A DNA stretch of 64,000 nt from Cepaea nemoralis (GCA_014155875.1 JACEFZ010022415.1:379928-443927); one strand, 5' to 3'; counted from the stretch's first letter, positions 1 to 13,084 are shown. Numbers and translations: made by a program. Notes: generated by a model not told the origin, from the sequence alone.

Positions 1-1806
1 AGTGAGACCAAGCTAGCGGATGATGCCCTCAACGCCATAGAGGCCTCTGCCAACTCTTGACCACCTGGACACACTTCCCACTATAACAGAAGTTAAGTGT
101 GCTATAAATGAGCTTGCATCTGGCAAGGCTCCAGGTAAGGATGGGATTCCAATAGAGGTAATCAGGAGTGGGCAAGACACACTCGCTCTACAGATCCACC
201 AGCTAATAGAGCTATGCTGGCGAGAAGGAAAAGTCCCACAGGATTTCAAAGATTCAAACATCATAACAGCTGTACAAGAACAAGGGAGATCGGAGCGACT
301 GTAACAACTATAGGGGTATCTCACTTCTGTGTATTGTTGGGAAAGTATTTGCCAGAATTGTCCTGCGCAGACTTCAAGTCCTGGGAGATCAAGTCTACCC
401 CGAATCACAGTGCGGCTTCCGTCAGAACCGGTCTACCATTGATATGATATTCTCATTGCGACAGATGCAAGAAAAATGCCGGGAACAAAATCAGCCACTG
501 TTTATTGCCTTCATCGACCTCACAAAGGCATTCGATTTGGTCAGTCGTGAGGGTCTGTTCAAAGCACTAAAGACGATTGGCTGCCCACCAACTCTTCTGT
601 CCATTGTGGAATCGTTCCACACAGGCATGAAGGGTATAATCAAGTTTGATGGCTCAACTTCAGAAGAGTTTGAAATCAAGAGTGGAGTTAAGCAAGGTTG
701 TGTACTTCCCCCACCCTCTTTGGGATATACTTTTCACTTCTACTGAAATATGCCTTTCGTGATCAGGATGACGGTATATACATTCACTCACGCTCAGATG
801 GAGGCCTCTATAATGCTCAGAGATTGAAAGCCAAGACCAAAATTAGCAGGGTACTAATCAGAGAGTTGCTTTTTGCGGATGATGCTGCGATTACGACCCA
901 CTCTGAGGAAGAATTACAACATCTACTATCTGCATTCTCCAATGCTTGTTCTGAATTTGGTTTAACAATTAACAAAAAGAAGACACAGATTATGTCACAA
1001 GGTGCACATGGTGTACCATCAATCTTTATTGACGACGCCGAACTGGAGATAGTAGACCATTTTACATATCTAGGATCAGAGGTAAATAGCAAATTATCCC
1101 TCGATCAGGAAATCAACATCAGGATTGGCAAGGCAGCAACAACAATGAACATGTTAGCAAAAAGAGTCTGGGAGAACAGGAAGCTTACTGCCAAAACAAA
1201 AGTCCTCGTCTACCAAGCCTGTGTCCTTAGTACTCTTCTTTATGGCAGTGAAACCTGGACAACTTACTCACGCCAAGAGAAACGTTTAAACAGCTTTCAT
1301 ATGCGGTGTCTGCGAAGAATACTTGGTATTAAGTGGCAAGACAAAATCACAAATACTGAAGTATTGGAAAGATCAGGTTGTGTGACGGTGTATTCCATGC
1401 TCAGTCTTCGTAGACTTAGATGGATAGGACACGTTAGGAGGATGGATGATGGTAGAATACCAAAGGACATCTTTTTTGGTGAATTACAGACGGGTAGGAG
1501 ATCTCAGGGTCGGCCTCTACTACGATACAAAGATGTGTGTAAGCGGGACATGATTGATACAGGCATTGATAATGCACATTGGGAGCACGTCGCCGCTGAA
1601 CGTGTTGCATGGAGGGCAACTATCAGAAATGGAATAAAGACAAAGGAGAAAATGATTGCAGATAAAGCACACACGAGCGTGAGAGACGTAAGATGGTGCA
1701 AAATGGTGGAAATGACCATGTGTTCACATGCACCTACTGTGGGCAAACATTTGCAGCAAGAATTGGCCTTACCAGCCACACTCGCCACCGCCATGGATCG
1801 TAGTTA
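1..1806 (+). pseudogene. LINE A reverse transcriptase ORF, frameshifted
   Basis: The product is the reverse transcriptase of a LINE, which copies element RNA at a nicked chromosomal target. Visible parts are the RT palm with AFIDLTKAFDLV near 500, SGVKQGCVL near 685, the catalytic FADD box near 870-883, then the thumb and a long C-terminal region with RRLRWIGHVRRMDDGR near 1410. Compared with the copy at 45034-47154, this copy has small indels near 48, 268 and 705, and one near 1673 that destroys the C-terminal C2H2-like zinc finger. It does carry sense codons where the other copy has its two stop codons. The copy is dead; domain identity is certain, the clade is not. Confidence 0.88.
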
Positions 1807-1869
1807 TTAAGCCTTTTTGAAGCACAATGTACCAAACTATCGTCTGTCAAGACGGAAAGGTGCCAATGA
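1..1869 (+). mobile_element. LINE family A, copy A1 (3' part, cut by window start)
   Basis: This is the 3' two thirds of a non-LTR retrotransposon running off the left edge of the window. It is closely similar to the minus-strand copy at 44946-48914 and to the short copy at 32175-32713. All three end at the same place, just after AAGGTGCCAATG, which fixes the 3' end near 1869. There is no poly(A) tail, only a few A/T/G-rich bases. The clade is probably RTE-like, judged from the RT style and the short non-poly(A) tail; I could not test this with a tree. No target duplication can be scored because the 5' end is outside the window. Confidence 0.9.
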
Positions 1870-3071
1870 ATATGGTAATGCATGCGTGTCAGTCCAGCAA
1901 GTGTATGAGTGAAGTAGGAATTTTCAAAACGGTTTGTCTTCTGTGCTCACGTCCGGGTCAGGCACATGGAGACGTGACCCCCAAAGAATTGTTTCCTATG
2001 GGAATCCAAGCACTTTATTGGCGCTAGAAGACTTGCATTGAACGCACTGGTGACTACAACTAAGAATGATGCATTTGTTCTTTACTTTTTAGAATGTATT
2101 CACTCACATACAAAACAACAAAAACATATAAAGTGTTCATTTGAAGCCCCCTCGTATACAAGAGGCATATATCGTTCTCTCATCAAGCAATGAGAAGATA
2201 GGTACAGAGAGAACATGGCAACTACTGGAACAGTCAGCGGTAGAAGAAACAGAGAGAGACCAAGAGAAACGGCGGAGGTATCGCAACGGAATGCCATCAT
2301 TGGTAGATACAGAACATGAGAATGTTGGGTGAACTCAGAAGGTATTGTTGAAGAATGCCATCAGTGGAGCTGTTTCAGAGCAGCAAGCTGGGAGATCTGG
2401 GGAGATACATGATCGTCTGTGTTAGTTGGCATAGAACATGATCATGACGATTATAACTGTTGTTTTGATGTTTCTCCCAATCTCAACTTGTTCCTCTTGT
2501 ACCTTGCGGTGTCCTGGTGAAGTAGAAACAGCGAGGAAGTGTCTGTTTATAGGATTCATATATCGAGACTCCCAGGGACTCTCACTCTGTCCATTGTTTA
2601 CATGGTCGGCCTCTTCTCCTGGTTCCATTTGGTCTATACATCATTGCTTATTGTGATGCACTGTTATTTGGTGGCATAGTATATGATCCAAACCCTTTCA
2701 CTTGTTGCTTTCTAATGAAATCTAGCACTGCTGTAACCCCCACTTTAGGTCCTGATTTCTTAATTTCTGGTTTTCTCTCTTCTTGATACGTAGAGTATTC
2801 TTTTTATGAATCTCATTTCTGTTATTGTCATTGTTCTTTTCTATTTTTCTGTCATTGTCCAGGCTTTGCATTGGTAGCATATAGTTGGTTGCAGAGTTAT
2901 TTTTAGTACCTACTGATACGTGTTTGTTCTTTAGTATTGGTGTCCATTTGTCCAATGAGTGGAATTTGCCTTACTGTATCTATCTTCGATTTCGTCTTCT
3001 GATTTCTCACCTATCTTCCAATAACAATATGCTGATATATTCACCTATAAGAAGATCTGAAGTAGTGACCT
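1870..3071. other. No recognisable gene or element
   Basis: Only short, unconvincing open frames occur here. I recognise no transposon domain, tRNA-like box or long repeat. The stretch is moderately AT-rich and could be decayed repeat or intergenic DNA. Confidence 0.5.
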
Positions 3072-4265
3072 CACAATTACAATGATCAGTCCTAAATCAC
3101 AGTGTAACCCTCATTCCCACACTAGTGAACTTGTAGAAGTTATGAGCGCCTACACTCACAGTTAAGAGTGAGAGCATCAAGAAGGCCTGAGAATAAAATA
3201 TATTTATCTGTACTGTCACCCCAAGTGGTGGAGATTGCTGTAGATTCTGTGCCATTTTCTTTGTATACTTTCTACGCAATGATGGTCACTGGTGGGACGA
3301 ATTTGCCCTGCACATGACACCTTGTCATTACCCTCACTAGTTACAACTTTAACGTACACTTATTTTTATTCAAGTTTATTTCATACAAAACGGTGTGTAT
3401 TTACAAGGTGTAATAAGTGCTTCTTTTGTCTTTATATAACACAGAGCGTTGCCGTTGTGTTCAGTGACGCTTGTGCGAACAAAATAAATGCATACATTAT
3501 TCCATCGGATGCAAACATATATGCGTTCTCTTAGTTTTCGCACATACGGCCAATCTCAACTGTTTCTCTATAGTGTATACTTCCATTAAACTTATTAATT
3601 ATATTACTGTTTGTTATTATAACACGATCGTTGCCATAGCAATTTGTTTACAATTTCCGCTTTTACCATTACAAAATACACACTTGTCCCTGCTAAAATA
3701 ATATACTTTTCTCTGTATTTTAATGACTGGGAAATTTGAAGATATTGCCTTTCCAAATATTGTATTCACCCTCTGTGGAGTTCATGCAACATAAAAGGTC
3801 ACTACAAACCTTGGGAAAGCAATATTTTCAAATACCCCGCAATCATTAAAAGTATACCCTGTAGTAACACAGATAAACATATAATTGTTCAGACATATCA
3901 CTCTATAAGTAAAATAATAGTGTGTATGATATGCAATACAAACGGTATGCATGTATTAATATAAGATAGTAAAACACAAATAAACGATTAATGTGATTAC
4001 ATAATTTTCGAATAGCTTCCATGAACAGAGGAAAGTAAAATATTTATAAAATTAAATTAACTCCATATTTGTTATATAAATAAATAGCTATCGTTATCTC
4101 CCGTGCTGGCATTATATGGATTTATATTACATTTAATTTCCCTCATTGCCTCAATTACCTGTAGTACAGTTGTTTTCAAACTGTACTTATATTGTTATGC
4201 ATATTTATTGCGAAAACATAAATAGACAACATGTTAGTGAACAATGAGACTAATATTTTGAAATA
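3072..4265. repeat. Diverged tandem duplication, unit 1
   Basis: The sequence from CACAATTACAATGATCAG onward reappears in the same order from about 4357. Matching landmarks include TGAACTTGTAGAAGTTA, TTAAGAGTGAGAGCATCAAGA, GTATACTTTCTACGCA, GTTATCTCCC, GTACA(C/G)TGTTTTCAAACT and ATGTTAGTGAACAATGA. The unit is AT-rich and non-coding. By eye the identity is only moderate, with many indels, so the duplication is old. It may be a satellite dimer or a pair of old non-coding element copies. Confidence 0.7.
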
Positions 4266-4356
4266 TGAATTCATCATTATCATCATCATGTGACATGTCA
4301 AATAACGTAGGCGATCATGCACACGCCTATCGGCAAAGTACATGAGCACATGTCTT
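4266..4356 (-). mobile_element. Short LINE Z 3'-end-like fragment
   Basis: ATCATCATCATGTGACATGTCAAATAACG at 4274-4302 resembles the reverse complement of the LINE Z 3' end seen at 19056-19100 and 56740-56770 (GGCACATGATGATG). It lies exactly between the two tandem units. The match is short, so the call is weak. Confidence 0.35.
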
Positions 4357-5395
4357 CACAATTACAATGACCAATCTTGACTCACAATGTAGACCTATTT
4401 CCTACCCGAGTGAACTTGTAGAAGTTAAATGTTAAGAGTGAGAGCATCAAGACGGTCTACGATAAAATATATCTAACATTAGTGTCACACCAAGTGGCGG
4501 AGATTGTTGTAGATTCTTTGTCGTATACTTTCTACGCAGTGATCTCCACTGGTGTGACGTATCTGGCATGTACACGACACCTTTTCATTGTCCTCATTAG
4601 TTTCAATTTATTCTTTAGGGCCTTTCGGGAAATGTGTTGTCCACTAAGGCCAACATGCCAGTGTTAGTGATTTGATTTTTCGAGTTTACAGTTTGGATGA
4701 CCGCCTCTACACCCTGGCCAGAACAAGTGCAGATAAATGCATACTTTGATCTTAACCGCCACTAGTTACAATGTTTAAGGGCTCGCGGTTCTCACGGGGG
4801 CCAGAGCTGCTCCATCTGGTCTCCACGTCCCTGTCTGTGTGTCATTCGGTTGACCTCTGCTTGCAGTCCTGAGAAGATCAAGCGCAGATACTACACTTTG
4901 ATGTTAGCCAAAATTTCATAGTACAATTACAAGGTACACGTGTGTACCTGCCAAAAATAATTATATTCACAAAAAGAACTAAACGAGGATATTAAAACAG
5001 GTAATTGTTACGACCTACCAACACTCTTGAATTAAGGTAATATCGTGTACGATATTATACAATATTAAAAGTTATGTATGGTTTACTACAAGATGATAAA
5101 AGAAAATGAAAAGTTTATTGGTTGCTTAATTGCAGGAGAGCTTCCAAATAAAGAAGCACTGAAAGTAAAATGTGACAATTAATTTTAACAATATATAATC
5201 ACTGTATCTGTTATATGAATACATAGTTAACGTTATCTCCCTTTCTCTTCTTATTATAAATTTAGATTATACTTATTCCCTTCATTTCCTATTTCAGATA
5301 GTACACTGTTTTCAAACTATACTCTTTTGTTATGCACATTATTGAGAAAACAGAACTAACCCACAAAATGTTAGTGAACAATGATACTAATAACG
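4357..5395. repeat. Diverged tandem duplication, unit 2
   Basis: This is the second copy of the unit starting at 3072. The offset is about 1280 bases at the start and about 1130 near the end, so unit 2 is shorter by internal deletions. It ends at ATGTTAGTGAACAATGATACTAATAACGTCAAATGAG, matching 4230-4265. No coding potential is visible. Confidence 0.7.
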
Positions 5396-5534
5396 TCAAA
5401 TGAGTTGAGTTTAGTTGAGTTGCGTTAAGAACCGACACCACTGTACTCATGACATTCCCATACGTGCTCCGTCCCCTCGTTCAAAAGCCAGCGAAGAGTC
5501 ATACTATTAATCCCCCCCCCTCCCCCCGCTATCT

Positions 5535-5835
5535 GATTAAAAGTTCTCCTGGTCTTCTCTCTCAGTTTTTGAGATTCTTCCAGAACCCCTGCCGATCCCC
5601 CACAATCTCATTCTTTCCACATAGTGGGTTCTCAATCTGTTCCTCCACCTTCTCCACCTGGTCCCACAAGCGCACGACCACCTCCCCCTTGTCCATAGGC
5701 AATCTACCACCAAGAGGTGCATTCCCTGCTAGTCTATTAGCCTGTTCATTCCCCCGCACCCCCGCAGGGCCAGGGCAAACTATCCATATAATTCTCACAA
5801 TTTGTGACCTCTGAAGCGACTGCCCTTATGATGTC
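5535..5835 (-). pseudogene. RNase H domain fragment of a LINE (family W)
   Basis: On the minus strand a short open stretch contains GPAGVRGNEQANRLAG, the typical C-terminal RNase H motif (G-H/P-A-G-V-x-G-N-E-x-A-D/N-x-L-A) of RNase H-bearing LINEs. It continues with a charged tail rich in Glu and Lys. The histidine of the usual PGHAG is Pro here, so the catalytic site is damaged. No RT is attached. This is a remnant, different in sequence from the family X RNase H at 27690, 44460 and 18029. Confidence 0.65.
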
Positions 5836-5879
5836 ACCGTGTTCGTCTATCACTTGATGTCACTATTAACATCTTCCTT

Positions 5880-6045
5880 CAGTATTCCCTCAGGATTCTT
5901 CCCCTCAGTATCTCCTCAGGATTCTCCCTCAGTATCTCCTCAGGATTCTTCCCTCAGTATCTCCCTCAGGATTCTTCCCTCAGTATCTCCCTCAGGAGTT
6001 CTCCCTCAGTCTCTCCCTCAGGATTCTCCCCTTAGGATTCTCCCC
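5880..6045. repeat. Minisatellite, about 22-27-bp unit (same family as 17425-18028)
   Basis: Six to seven imperfect copies of a unit like CAGTATCTCCCTCAGGATTCTCC lie head to tail. The same unit forms the larger array at 17425-18028 in the same orientation, so the two arrays share an origin. The apparent open frame across it is a by-product of the repeat. Confidence 0.85.
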
Positions 6046-6515
6046 TGCATTATATTGTGATAGGAATTGGGGATCACGTTTGTGCATTACCCGTATTCTA
6101 GAAGTTTATAGAACGATGGGCCCAATTCCGCTCAAATGTTAATAGTCAAGATAAGAACAATGACCATTAAGACTCGGGTTTGTCTAGGGTAGTCCCGTGG
6201 AAGATAGCAGCACATTATGAAATTATTCCTCTCACAAAAGAATCCCAATAGCTCTCAAGCCCCCTATAGTTGTAGATTCTAGTCAGTCTGGAATGACTGC
6301 ATCAGAATGATAAAAGATTCAGTGAAAGAACAATATGGACTATGGGTAGTTATTGGAGAAATGTTCACTTATTTCTCAGCAGATTTCACCCCTCCTCCTT
6401 TATTCCCCATTATAGTAATTGTGATAATTATATATTTTAAATTATACACAAAACAACAACTTGTTCAGGAACAATCTTATACAAACAAGTGAACTGTAAA
6501 TAAAATAGAGAAGTA
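6046..6515. other. No recognisable feature
   Basis: The stretch is AT-rich. I see no transposon motif or conserved gene. It is the left flank of the LINE B insertion. Confidence 0.5.
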
Positions 6516-6527
6516 TCTAGTGTTAAT

Positions 6528-8446
6528 CTTCTTCTTCCTCTTCTTCAGCGTTCCGAACCATTGAGGTTCTTTGCTGCAAATACAATCCGTCTCCATTCGT
6601 CTCTCTGGTGGACCTTCTCTTGCCAGTCGTTGATTCCAAGTGCTTGTAGGTCTGTACATGTATTATCTCTCCACCGCCTTCTTGGTCTACCTCGGGGTCT
6701 ACGGTCATTTATTTCCTGAGTGTAAGCGAGTTTTGTTTCCCTATTATCTTCCATTCTTTCTATATGCCCCAGCCATTGTAGTCTATTAGCCTTCATGATA
6801 CCAGTGATTAGCGGGGACTTAAACAGATCATAAATGTCTTTGTTACTTCTTCTTTTCCACTCTCCACTTTGTGTATCCCTAATGGGTCCAAAGATGCGTC
6901 TTAAAATTTTGTTCTCGAAGGTTTGTAACAAGGCTTCGTCTCCTTTCGTTGTACTCCAGGTTTCAGAGCCATACAGCACAACTGGTCTGATTAGTGTTTT
7001 GTATAGTGTGATTTTGGTGTTACGAGATAGCGCCTTTGATTTTAGTAGATGTTGTAGTGCATAGTATATCTTATTTCCAGAGTTGATTCTAGTTTGTATT
7101 TCTTCCCTTATGATGTTGGAGCAGTTGAAGATTGTACCCAGGTATTTGTATGTTTCCGTTCTTTTAATGGTCATATTATCTATTTGTATGTGGCCAGAGT
7201 TTCTAGCCATTCCGTCTCTTGAAATTACCATATATTCTGTCTTATCTTGGTTGATAACCAGCCCCATCTGTTGGGCTTTTCCCTTTAAGTGAGTCAATAT
7301 TTCCAATGTCTTTTGTTCACTTTGCCCTATAATATCTATATCATCTGCATAACCAAGCAGCTTGGATGTTCCTCCAATATCACATTCCTCCTTTACCTTC
7401 CTTACAACTTTCTCTAGAGCCAGATTGAAGAGTAGCGGCGATAGTGCATCACCCTGTTTCAAGCCAGATGTTATTTGGAAGGGGTCTGATTTCCTGCCTT
7501 TATATGTTACTATATTATAAGTATCTTCCATGCATAGTCTGGTCATGTTGATTAACTTCCTTGGTATTCCAAATTCCTGCATAGCATTCCATAGACTATT
7601 CCTATGGACACTATCATAAGCCTTTTTAAAATCCACAAAAATGTTATGGAGATCTCTTTTATATTCCCAATGTTTCTCGGCTATTTGTCGTAAGATAAAT
7701 AAATATCTGATCTATTGTTGATCTGTTTTGTCTAAAACCCGCCTGGTAGTCACCTAATATGTCTTCTGAATATGGTTTTAGTCTATTTAGTAATACTGCG
7801 GATAGTATCTTATAGCTTGTGGACAGTAGTGATATCCCTCTATAATTTCCACATTGGAACTTGTCTCCTTTCTTAAAGATAGGTATCAATAATGACTCTT
7901 TCCAGTCATGGGGTAATTCTTCTGTCCTCCAGATTTTTATTATTAGTTCGTATAGCTTTAGATGTAATGCATGACCACCTGCCTTTATAAATTCAGCAGC
8001 AATTCCATCAGTCCCAGTTGCCTTATTGTTTTTAAGTCGTGTGATTACATATAGGATTTCTTCAAATGTAGGTTCTTCAATTTGTGGTTCGCATGTTAGA
8101 ACCTCTTCCTGTGGGAAAATGTGACTTGGAGCTTCACAATTTAATAATTCAATAAAATATTCTTTCCATGTGTTGCACATTTCCTCATTGGTATTTATCA
8201 TATTCCCATTTTTGTCTTTTAAACCATATGTGTTTTGTTGGTGCCCTCGTTTAATTGACTTCAGTTCTTTAAATAATTTTCTGGATTCATTTTTCTGGTG
8301 ATTAGTTTCCATATCTTTGATTATATTACTCATATATTCTCGCTTCTGCTGTCTGACTATTTTTGTAGCCTCTTTACATTCATTTCTATAATGCTCTTCC
8401 TTTTGGATGTTATTGATGTCATTTAACCATACATGTCTGGCATTCT
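6528..8446 (-). mobile_element. LINE family B, 5'-truncated copy with target duplication
   Basis: A minus-strand LINE copy of 1.92 kb is flanked by an exact 12-bp direct repeat, TCTAGTGTTAAT, at 6516-6527 and 8447-8458. These define both ends. The 3' end (low coordinate) carries a short GAAGAAGAGGAAGAAGAAG tail rather than poly(A), as in RTE-like LINEs. The 5' end is truncated within the region between endonuclease and RT, which is normal for incomplete target-primed reverse transcription. The clean duplication and nearly open reading frame suggest a fairly recent insertion. Confidence 0.93.
6545..8430 (-). pseudogene. LINE B reverse transcriptase (two frames, one frameshift)
   Basis: Minus-strand RT of a LINE. 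From the N-terminal side it shows KNNKATGTDGIAAEFIKAG (RT domain 0/1), DWKESLLIPIFKKGDK, NYRGISLL, YQAGFRQNRSTIDQ, FVDFKKAYDSV, SGLKQGDALSPLLFN, and the catalytic YADD box near 7345. The C-terminus has the LYGSETW and RRPRGRPRRRW motifs. The frame is broken once, near 7693-7708, where a short AAAT duplication shifts the reading between the fingers and palm. Apart from that the frame stays open to the stop at 6545, so decay is slight. The endonuclease is absent because the copy is 5'-truncated. Confidence 0.92.
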
Positions 8447-8765
8447 TCTAGTGTTAATGGGTTTATTAATTATTATACCTGGTTTGGATCAAAGGAACAC
8501 ATTTCATTTCATGTTCACATGCATGTTGGATCATTACAAAATCATTATACAGAGAATACATGAATGTTATGCCCTCCCCTCTCCAAGTCCACAACTAATC
8601 TATGTGTATGTCCATCTCTACTATTTGTTTGCTGTGGAGAAAAAAATTGTCCTTGTCACAATGGATCAGTTGATCTTCCTGAAAAACAAGTGTTTGGATG
8701 GCCTGTTGTGTTTGGAGCCTCTTATGCTCCTGGTTCTTGGTATTTGGGATTACTGGAATTTGAGT

Positions 8766-9606
<841 letters not shown>

Positions 9607-10324
9607 TGTTCTTAATGATAATCGAGTGACATGGTCGTTGTCTAGGTTTCAATGTTCCTTGGATGTCACTATGGAGTGTACGTAGATCTAGCCACCTGTC
9701 TCACAATGCAACTCACCCTAGTAGTACACATCCATCAGTCAGTAAACATGATTGAGTTGGCGCACATAATCCTTTAATGCAGGAAGAACACGGACAAAAC
9801 GGAACATAACTCTATATCCAGAAACAATATAATCCATAGAATATACATATCCTCCTCACAACTTAACACGCACACATCACTGCCTTCTCAAGGACTGCTT
9901 AATCTCAAATTCATAGGACAGTTATCCAGCTACTATCCACGGCTGGACCTCACACAATACAACCCACACACTTTGGGTTCAGGCCTCCATTAACTATCCA
10001 ACCCACTTTGGGTTCAAGCCTCCATTATCTATCCAACCCCCACTGGGATTTAGGCCTGCATTCACAACTCGGAGAACAACACAATCCCCTACGGAGCTCT
10101 ACTTCTCACTCCGCTCCTACCCTTCGACTCCCGATCCACTGGGAGTCCAAACATCAACTGTTCCATGAAGTCCCCTGACTTCACACAACACTAAACTGTC
10201 TCTCGCCCCATCCACCCTGGGGGTCTGCATCTACCCTCACCATTATTTCTCATGGCTGGTTGTTTTTCCTCGTAGCCCGGCTACAAGTCACTCCCCTCAA
10301 TGGCAATGACCCAGGCATATTTCA
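9607..10324 (-). repeat. E3 3' LTR
   Basis: 718 bp. On the minus strand it starts TGAAATATGCC directly after the polypurine tract and ends AAGAACA. The equal length and about 98% identity to the partner LTR support a fairly recent insertion. Confidence 0.95.
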
Positions 10325-10345
10325 TTACCCCCCTCTTAAAAGAAA
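10325..10345 (-). promoter_or_regulatory. E3 polypurine tract
   Basis: The minus strand reads AAGAGGGGGGTAA immediately before the 3' LTR. A purine run at this spot is the usual plus-strand primer site of LTR elements and confirms the element's orientation. Confidence 0.85.
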
Positions 10346-10697
10346 ACATCGTTTTCAAATGTTGGGAGACTAAAACTTATTAAATATGTGACCCCGACAT
10401 ATTGCCTGGGTAGCCCTAAGTATGACTCCATCTTACTTTAGCTACCACACTAAATAATACATCAAGTAGTCATAGTATACTACCATATTATCAACACATC
10501 AATACCACCAACTTTCCATCTTGTGTACCAATGCATGAGCTAATACATGGCATAATACTCAACATAACATAGAGGAGCATTATATTTTTATACCCGCAGG
10601 TCTATTCATATCTTTAATAACACACAACCCATGTAACTTTACTAATAATGGTCCAAGAATAAATGTTGAGGCGCTGCATTGTTATGTCTTCCATCAA

Positions 10698-12855
10698 CTA
10701 TCTGGAGAGTTTGTGTATCGACCATATATCAGGTGGTTCTTTTCTTGCATCAACCCACCTCTGATTGCTGTCGATGCTGTGTCTACCCTTCATATACCCA
10801 TGCCTCATGTTTGATATATCTTTAAAACATCTATTTGCTAATCCTAACCCTGGTTCAGTGATGTCTTTAACACTCTTTTGAACTGCCTTAACTTTGCTAT
10901 ATGCATATTGTACCGTTACAATGGAGTCTCTGTTTAGTCTGACCTCTTTATTAAATCCTGGCCAATATACCTGGCATCCTGCTCTCTGCTGCTTACGCCT
11001 TACTCCTATGTGCCCTGCACATGCCCTATCCTGAGCTGTTCTTGTATATTGAGTCTCTATGTACTAAGGGTACCCCTCGCCGCCTACGCCTGGTTTTGTC
11101 ATCTGAAAACCGGCGAGTGAGAGTATTGTTATTCCTTCCGAAGCACCATCTACCCTTCTTTGATTGCCTATGTCTCACTTTACTACAACCTTGGACACAT
11201 TTATCGAGAGTAGTATCTTGTCTCTGGGATTCCCTACAGCTATATTTGAGATCCATTCTCACCTGCTCAGCTGTCCTATCCTTGTCCTCTTTATCTACTT
11301 CAAGTGCCTCTTTTTCTTCAGCTACACTCTCTAATTTAGGTTTTCTTTTGGTAACTACCTCGTTACTACTTAACCTATGTTTCTGGTCCCAATAAACTAC
11401 TTCTTCTTCTGTGCAATCTTTAACTCCTGGCACATTTTCGATGATCAGATCTGCCACTGGTGAGTCTAAAACACACGCTGCTACTCTTCCTGTGATATAT
11501 GGTGTTTTTACTGTTATCACGGCTACTGGGTAGAATTCTACTGTCCCATTAAATGTAATGCACCTAATCTTTTTCCCTGTGTAATCCGAGGGATGCACTA
11601 AACTCTTTCCAACTCTGATGGATGTACATCCGGAATCCCTAATTGTTAACGCTGGCCTATCATTAACAAATCCATGGTGGATCTTCAAACTCCCTCCTGC
11701 ATGCACTGCTGATCCTGCTTTAACTGTGTGTCCACACATTAAGACCCGTTCACTGTATTTATCAAATAGAGGTTTGCATCCACTACAACTCTCCTTGTTA
11801 AATGTTTCAATCACTTGGGCTGCATTAGAGTTTACAGTTTCTCCCATCGTACACTCATAGCTGAAATGGTTCTTTTTTCCGCATTTGAAACAGATGATCT
11901 CCTTCCTTACGTTACTCGTTGGCTCACCGGATGGTTGTACATCACAATGTGCTGTCTTGTGTCTCCAGCTCCCACAATTCCAACATCCGGCATAACTATT
12001 TGGACGTCTCTGAAAATTTCCCCTTTTGTATGGATAACGTCCTGCTCTGCCAAAATGGTTGCCACGGAAACCATTGTCTTTAAGTCCTTGTTGCTCATAT
12101 TTCTGTGCCGAATCCACACTCTTCGACCTCGGTCTGATCCCAGGCTTCTGATCCTGTTTCGTGTACGCTGCACAGACTATTTCCTCACTTATTTCTCTAC
12201 CAATCGAACTGTTTGGATGTGCAGTCATGTAATTTTGCCCTAACTGGGACATTGTGTCTATGTCCTTTGGTTTACGCTCTTCAAAGAAAGCCACTAAGTT
12301 AGTATTGCACGACGATAATACCTTGTCTCAGCATCAAATCCACTAATTTATTAAAATCTTTCCCTACTTCTGCAAGCTCCATCCATTTATTAAATGTGTT
12401 CTTTACTGTATTGACAAAATCTGTAAAATCCTGATTTGTCTCTGGCACTAATTGTCTAAACTTTGTTCTGTATCCATGATCAGTTAGTTGGAACTTTGTA
12501 AGTAAGCGCTGACGCAGAATAGTATAATTGTAACTTTCTTCCAAAGGTACATTAAACATGGTATCTAGGGCCTTACCCGTCAGAAACTCGCCCAGTCTAA
12601 TAGCATACTCGCCTTCTGGGATGCCTAACGCTTTCGCCGATGCCTCGAATCTCCTCAGATAAGCTTCAAGACTATCACGGTCTGTAAAGTATGGCAGTTT
12701 TAGTCTCTGTGAAGGATGGGAAGGTCTTCTGCTTTCTTCACTTTGACCCTTAGATGCAAATTCTAACTTTTTTATAGCAATTTCCGCTTCCATCTTAATC
12801 TTCTCTTTCTCGTTTTCCACCGCATTTGTTTGTTTTAACTTTTCAAGTTCCAGTT

Positions 12856-12920
<65 letters not shown>

Positions 12921-13084
12921 TGTAGGCGTTTGGCCTCGAGTTCAGCCTGTCACTGTTCTCTTTCAGCTTGTCTTTGTTCTATTTCAGCCTGTGTTTGTTC
13001 TTTTGATTCTGCATACTCCTGTAACTCTTTACCCTTCAGGCCTAACCTTTCACCTGCTTCAATATATTCCATTAAAGTAGGCAT
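10698..13084 (-). pseudogene. gag: E3 Gag-protease with partial integrase zinc finger and novel tail
   Basis: The start is the ATG at 13084, beginning MPTLMEYIEAGERLGLKGKE, which matches the Gag starts of E1 and E2. A stop at 12950 and a GA microsatellite (12858-12917) interrupt the coiled coil. The capsid part follows (12820-12300), then a +1 shift near 12335. Next come two CCHC knuckles, CWNCGSWRHKTAHC and CFKCGKKNHFSYEC, a Cys/His module near 11727-11795, and an aspartic protease with DSG at 11629-11637. A second shift lies near 11040. The integrase zinc finger begins (GHIGVR, VYWPGF) but its CxxC half is missing. After KEVR the frame continues about 60 unrelated codons to a stop at 10698. 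Domain calls are firm; the tail's function is unknown. Confidence 0.85.
12858..12917. repeat. (GA)n microsatellite inside E3 gag
   Basis: About 30 TC units (GA on the coding strand) sit where the Gag coiled coil is encoded. In the coding frames they read as alternating Glu-Arg. Confidence 0.95.

Noticed and set aside
11021..12243. Plus-strand frames of 80-142 codons between 11021 and 12243
   Set aside because: They lie antisense to the E3 Gag-protease frame, which has clear CCHC and DSG motifs; the plus frames have none.
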